A DNA stretch of 64,000 nucleotides from contig VWZS01010871.1 in NCBI GenBank assembly GCA_013397075.1, positions 339,363 through 403,362 on the forward strand. The letters run 5' to 3'. The DNA is from Rhabdornis inornatus (taxonomy: Eukaryota > Chordata > Aves > Passeriformes > Rhabdornithidae). The notes beneath the pieces are model-generated. The model was not told the DNA's origin and did no database searches. It saw only the letters and a list, made by a program, of their open reading frames with translations. This document shows positions 60,338 to 64,000 of the stretch, in pieces. The position numbers and the translations under genes are program-made. Position 1 is the first letter of the stretch, and each line of letters starts with the position of its first letter.

Positions 60338-61982
60338 TGTGGCTTTATGGAACTCAGTGACCTTGAGCAGGAAGAAAACCTGACCCGATTGTTTGGGAAC
60401 TGAAAAGCTTTAATAATACAAAAACAACAATCTGCAATCTGAACAGCTTGCATCGAATGAACCAAGAAAGGTGGTACAGGGACTTCTGCACGAGGGTGAT
60501 GGCAAAAAGCAAGGGCCAGGGCAAAGCAGGGGTATTTATAAACTCAGATGAGGAGACAAGTTAGGGCGGAATTTAGGGAGGGGATTCTATATGTAAGGGC
60601 AATTAGGAATATTAAAATTTTTGCACCAAGAAAGAACCAATGACAAGAAGAAGAAGAGGGAACTTTCTGGCAATTATTAACATACTGAACAGGAGAATTC
60701 TGGGGGTGATTTTTCTACTCACCCTGACTGCATAGGGTTTTCCCACAGCCTTAAGCCTTGGTCATCTATTCTTTTATTTGAGCTTACCCCAACATCTTCT
60801 CTGTTGGAGTTAGTAAACTAGGAGTCTCTCTGAACTATTCAGAGAGAAATAAGAGTGCAGGGATTGAATTAAGGCTTTTGGATGGACTGAAGTATGTTAA
60901 GCTATATATAAGGCAGAGGTGAAAGTTTAGGTTTTAGTATATGTGAGCAAGCAAGTAAGTAAGTAAGTAAGTGGAATAAATTTTAAGTGCTTTTAATAAG
61001 TAAAAGGTCTTGGATGCTAGAAGTACATGTCTTAGTGAAGGTTGAAAAACATATTTTAGACATTAAGAGTTTTGTGGAAGTTTTAAGAACATAGTTTTAG
61101 ACATAATAAAGCTATAGTAAAAATACTGCTTACATTTTTTAGTTAGAACAATATAAACTATATACATAGTTTATATGTAGCCTGGCGTGCTAAGAAACTA
61201 GAATTTGAATAGGTTTAGAAGTAGTGTTTTGAGTTTGTGCTTTAGCTTGTGAAGAAGTTTTTATATAAAAACATGTATTAGGGAGNTTACCCCAACATCT
61301 TCTCTGTTGGAGTTAGTAAACTAGGAGTCTCTCTGAACTATTCAGAGAGAAATAAGAGTGCAGGGATTGAATTAAGGCTTTTGGATGGACTGAAGTATGT
61401 TAAGCTATATATAAGGCAGAGGTGAAAGTTTAGGTTTTAGTATATGTGAGCAAGCAAGTAAGTAAGTAAGTAAGTGGAATAAATTTTAAGTGCTTTTAAT
61501 AAGTAAAAGGTCTTGGATGCTAGAAGTACATGTCTTAGTGAAGGTTGAAAAACATATTTTAGACATTAAGAGTTTTGTGGAAGTTTTAAGAACATAGTTT
61601 TAGACATAATAAAGCTATAGTAAAAATACTGCTTACATTTTTTAGTTAGAACAATATAAACTATATACATAGTTTATATGTAGCCTGGCGTGCTAAGAAA
61701 CTAGAATTTGAATAGGTTTAGAAGTAGTGTTTTGAGTTTGTGCTTTAGCTTGTGAAGAAGTTTTTATATAAAAACATGTATTAGGGAGAGCTGGTGCATT
61801 TTGCCATTACCTTTTGCCACTGCTTTTGCCCTTGCTTTTCGCCATTGCTTTGCTTGACTTTTACCTTTGAGACTGATGTGCTTCTGCAATAAACAACTTT
61901 GTAACAACCATTAGCTACTCAGCTCATTGAACAAAACAGCCCGACAAGTGGGTGCCAAAAGCACCTGAAAGCTAACCTCACA
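60338..61982 (-). mobile_element. LTR-like region downstream of minus-strand env (3' LTR, boundaries uncertain)
   Basis: The plus-strand end CCTCACA at 61982 abuts a polypurine tract (minus strand) behind env, so the minus-strand LTR should start there with TGTGAGG. A minus-strand TATA-like TTTATAAATACCCC (about 60528-60541) and ATTAAA (about 60412) precede TGTGGC at 60338, read as a CACA end. This makes a 1645-bp LTR, or about 1140 bp without the duplicated 502 bp. However, 61760-61945 looks like a plus-strand promoter and R-U5 (TATAAAAAC, AATAAA near 61890). An alternative is therefore two LTRs in opposite orientation. It is clearly retroviral, but the exact limits are a guess. Confidence 0.45.
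60784..61788. repeat. 502-bp tandem duplication joined by a single N (61286)
   Basis: 60784-61285 is repeated at 61287-61788 (offset 503), with no difference seen. Each copy contains an (AAGT)n microsatellite (60951-60971 and 61454-61474). The exact N join suggests an assembly artefact within the LTR-like region. Confidence 0.95.
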
Positions 61983-63207
61983 ATTCCCCTTTTTTGTTTT
62001 TCTAAGATGGAAATGTAAACTGTCTTTTCAAAAGTCTTCATCATAAACTTTAACAGGCAGGAAGAAACAACAACAACTAATATCAGTATTAATAAAACCA
62101 ATGGTCCGGTTTTGATAATGAGAAAGCATAAGTAGATAGGTTCCATCCTTCGAAGGTACGGGCAAACCAGTTGCTCACCTGCTCAATCTGCAGTTTCTCA
62201 ACTCCCTCTTCTAGAAAACTTAAGCTGCCAGAAATAGATTCACTGTGATCTGACAAATACATGCAACATAAGCCCTCAAAATCTCCACAGCCGTGATCAT
62301 GTGCTGGTAACAGAAAGTCAATTGCAGCGCAGTTCTGGAGTGTGGCATGGTGAACCGCATTAACATCTGCTAACACTTCATGGAGGGCGACTGATGTCGC
62401 ACTGGTTTGCTCACTAAGCCAGCATCCAATACCATCTAATTGCTTGAGGGCCTTAGTGGCAGATACCCATGGTAGTAATGAAAACATAACAATTCAGGTT
62501 GTTCTTGTCTAACAGGTAACTTTGTCACTACAATCTTCTTCAAATTGATGAATTGATCTTTTTTCCTGTGTTAATACGTGTGCCATGGAAATGTTAGGTC
62601 CTAGCACAGTAAGATACCCCAAGCTGCATAGGCCACCCTTGATTTTTGATGGGATAGCTGGCCAAGCCCTGTCTCTGCAAATGAAAAAGATACCAGGTGG
62701 TAGTTGGATTTGGTATAATTTGGACCAGACTGAAATGTGAGCGGTGTAATTGCACCATAAAGTTTTGTTCCTGTATAGCTGATTATTTGCTGAAATACCC
62801 TGAAAACACGATAAATGCCAATAATTTATACAATAATCCATTCTGACCGACCCCAGTAATTCCAATTCCTGGGGTTCAGTTGGTGCATGTGGCAGCTCTC
62901 TGATACAACGGCCCCAGTCGCCTACGGAGTTAGGTTTTATAGTTTTAGCAATTTGACCCCAGATCTGCAGAGTACGGATGGTATCCACTGGTATTGGCCA
63001 CACATCCGTAGGTAACTCCACTAGACAAGTAGAAAAGCAGTTACTAGAGCTGACTACTGAAAGGCACATGGTCTCTTGCTTGGTAATATTAGCCAATGTA
63101 ACCCAAACATTTTGTTTTGGCTGTAGGACTATCCATGTGTTACTTGTAAGGAGGAAATTGAAGCAGATGAGCAGGGCAATCCAATGTTCATTCTTGTGGC
63201 TGCTCAT
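61919..63207 (-). pseudogene. env: Decayed retroviral env (avian endogenous retrovirus)
   Basis: Minus-strand remnant of an envelope glycoprotein. A likely start Met at 63207-63205 is followed by a hydrophobic signal-like stretch, then about 230 residues of surface subunit rich in Cys and Trp. In-frame stops TAG (62509-62511) and TGA (62494-62496) interrupt it. The transmembrane subunit continues in the same frame from about 62487. It includes the L-Q-N-C-A-A-I-D-F-L-L region and a CX6CC motif (62263-62289) typical of gamma- and alpha-type Env. A frameshift near 62090-62146 moves the membrane anchor (about 62054-62101) and tail into another frame. It cannot make a functional Env. Relationship to alpharetrovirus-like avian Env is by motif and memory only. 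Confidence 0.9.
61983..61996 (-). other. Polypurine tract of the minus-strand retrovirus
   Basis: Plus strand ATTCCCCTTTTTTG, i.e. CAAAAAAGGGGAAT on the minus strand, between the end of env and the TGTGAGG that would begin the 3' LTR. This is the expected place and composition for the plus-strand DNA primer of a retrovirus. Confidence 0.65.
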
Positions 63208-63258
63208 TAGTTGATGGGTATTCTGTCTCTGAGTCTCCCCTGTCTTCTTTTGACAGGT

Positions 63259-63897
63259 TGTCCTAGGGTGACGTTGTGGTGCTTGTATCCCCAGTCGTGT
63301 GTTCTGTTTGTGCTTCGTGTTGTGTTCTGTGCTTTCGGGGCTGGCTCTGAGGGTGAGGGTTTGTTTTGTCTTCTTGTTGGCCGGTTCACCTCCCCCGTGG
63401 TCTGTGTTTAGGAAAGGCTGGGCTTTGCTTTGCTTGCTTGCTTTGCTTGCTGGCTTTGCTTGCTTATTTTGCTTGCTTGCTTGCTTGCTTGCTTTGCTTG
63501 CTCCTACTTTTTGCTTTTGTCTAAATAAAATTATACCATCTGAACCTGTTCCAGACGGGGACCTGGGAAACGCCAAGAAACACCAGGAGTCTGCATTTTG
63601 TGATCAGCAGCAGTCATCCCCAGCGCTAGAGACCGATAACTGGGCGACCACTTGTAGGAGAGACTTTCTGAATTTGTCAGAGTGCTAAAGGAGATGGGTT
63701 TTTTTGTCATCTGGTGTTGTTCAGGGGGTTTTTTGTGTGTGCTGGGGAGTGTTTTCCTTGTTAAATAAACAGGTTTTTCCCACTTCTCTCTGAGAAAATT
63801 CTTCCCGAAGCCAGTGGTTGGGGGAGGAGTCGTGGGGGTTTGCTTTCTGGGGGCTCCTTCCAGAGGTTTTCCCCCAAATTTGCCCTAAACCGGGACA
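63259..63897 (+). mobile_element. LTR of a second endogenous retrovirus (5' LTR)
   Basis: 639 bp from TGTCCTAGGG to CCGGGACA; TGTCC and GGACA form the terminal inverted repeat. It contains a TTGCTTGC-rich low-complexity block (63418-63510) and AATAAA at 63524 and 63764. Seven bases after its end comes a primer binding site, so this is a 5' LTR whose provirus runs rightward out of the window. Its left end abuts the leader just upstream of the minus-strand env. The other end is not visible, so the target duplication cannot be tested. The sequence resembles passerine ERVK-type LTRs I know. Confidence 0.88.
63418..63510. repeat. TTGCTTGC-type low-complexity block inside the LTR
   Basis: Irregular array of GCTT and GCTTT units within U3/R of the plus-strand LTR; it encodes an artificial Lys/Ala/Ser/Gln-rich stretch on the minus strand. 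Confidence 0.85.
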
Positions 63898-63904
63898 AAT
63901 ATTT

Positions 63905-63922
63905 TGGCGCCCAACGTGGGGA
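63905..63922 (+). other. Primer binding site, tRNA-Lys(1,2) type
   Basis: TGGCGCCCAACGTGGGGA. From memory it matches the complement of the tRNA-Lys1,2 3' end at 17 of 18 bases. Lys primers are typical of betaretroviruses and ERVK elements. It lies 7 bases after the LTR end. Confidence 0.88.
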
Positions 63923-63994
63923 TCGAGAAAGCAGAAAAAGCCCTGTTCTAATAATATNATCGAGAAAGCAGAAAAAGCCCTGTTCTAATAATAT
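63922..63994. repeat. 36-bp tandem duplication joined by a single N (63958)
   Basis: ATCGAGAAAGCAG...AATAAT at 63922-63957 is repeated at 63959-63994. As with the other N joins, it looks like a contig-end overlap within the retroviral leader. Confidence 0.95.
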
Positions 63995-64000
63995 TTTGGT

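Noticed and set aside
60338..60747. Separate 410-bp LTR with TGTGG/CCACA ends
   Set aside because: The ends look plausible, but the flanks show no target repeat, primer site or polypurine tract. It is kept only as an alternative within the larger LTR-like region.
61945..61964. Primer binding site at AGTGGGTGCCAAAAGC following a plus-strand U5-like end
   Set aside because: It does not match a tRNA 3' end I can name, and the sequence right after it belongs to the minus-strand env provirus.
63299..63688. 129-codon plus-strand open frame, Cys/Leu-rich
   Set aside because: It lies wholly in the LTR and is driven by the TTGCTTGC low-complexity block.
1..64000. tRNA, rRNA, microRNA-like hairpins or a bacterial-type system
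   Set aside because: I looked for conserved tRNA boxes and operon-like gene packing by eye and saw none. A covariance-model scan would be needed to exclude small RNAs.

Overview
This is a bird genomic window, most likely from a songbird. The evidence is vertebrate split genes with GT-AG introns, many CR1 LINE fragments (the characteristic bird retrotransposon), and several avian-type retroviral LTRs. There are no prokaryotic features.

Positions 1-34338 hold the 3' end of one plus-strand gene. Ten well-supported exons (1913-34338), plus one possible short exon (1575-1641), encode the C-terminal part of a secreted ADAMTS-like matrix protein. The order is half an Ig domain, two complete Ig domains, four thrombospondin type 1 repeats (TSR) and a final PLAC domain with a stop codon at 34336-34338. 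All splice phases fit and no exon is broken. The best match is ADAMTSL1 (punctin-1); the paralogue ADAMTSL3 is less likely. About 532 codons are present, and the N-terminal part lies upstream of the window. The introns are mostly unique AT-rich DNA. They contain two CR1 copies, a solo LTR with target-site duplication (28850-29561), and one 545-bp sequence present twice, 9.6 kb apart.

From 34339 to about 37640 is the 3' UTR and its flank, with an AU-rich element, two candidate poly(A) signals and a CR1 copy between them. From about 37640 to 54740 I see no gene. That stretch has unique DNA, CR1 copies (one with frameshifted reverse-transcriptase remnants), two short tandem repeats and a solo LTR with target-site duplication (51079-51673).

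From 54750 to the end is a nested transposon zone. One CR1 is split by an LTR (about 55386-56400), and another is split by a solo LTR with a CCAG duplication (58997-59593). Next comes a minus-strand endogenous retrovirus with a decayed env, a polypurine tract and a complex LTR-like region. Directly upstream of that env lies a plus-strand 639-bp LTR (63259-63897), followed by a tRNA-Lys-type primer binding site. It marks the start of a second provirus that runs out of the window.

Three sequence duplications sit exactly on single-N joins (55573, 61286, 63958), and the 545-bp repeat also starts at Ns. These look like unmerged contig ends, not biology. I found no convincing new biological system. 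The points most worth checking are the nested, opposed retroviruses, the opposed promoter-like cores in 60338-61982, and the possible extra exon at 1575.
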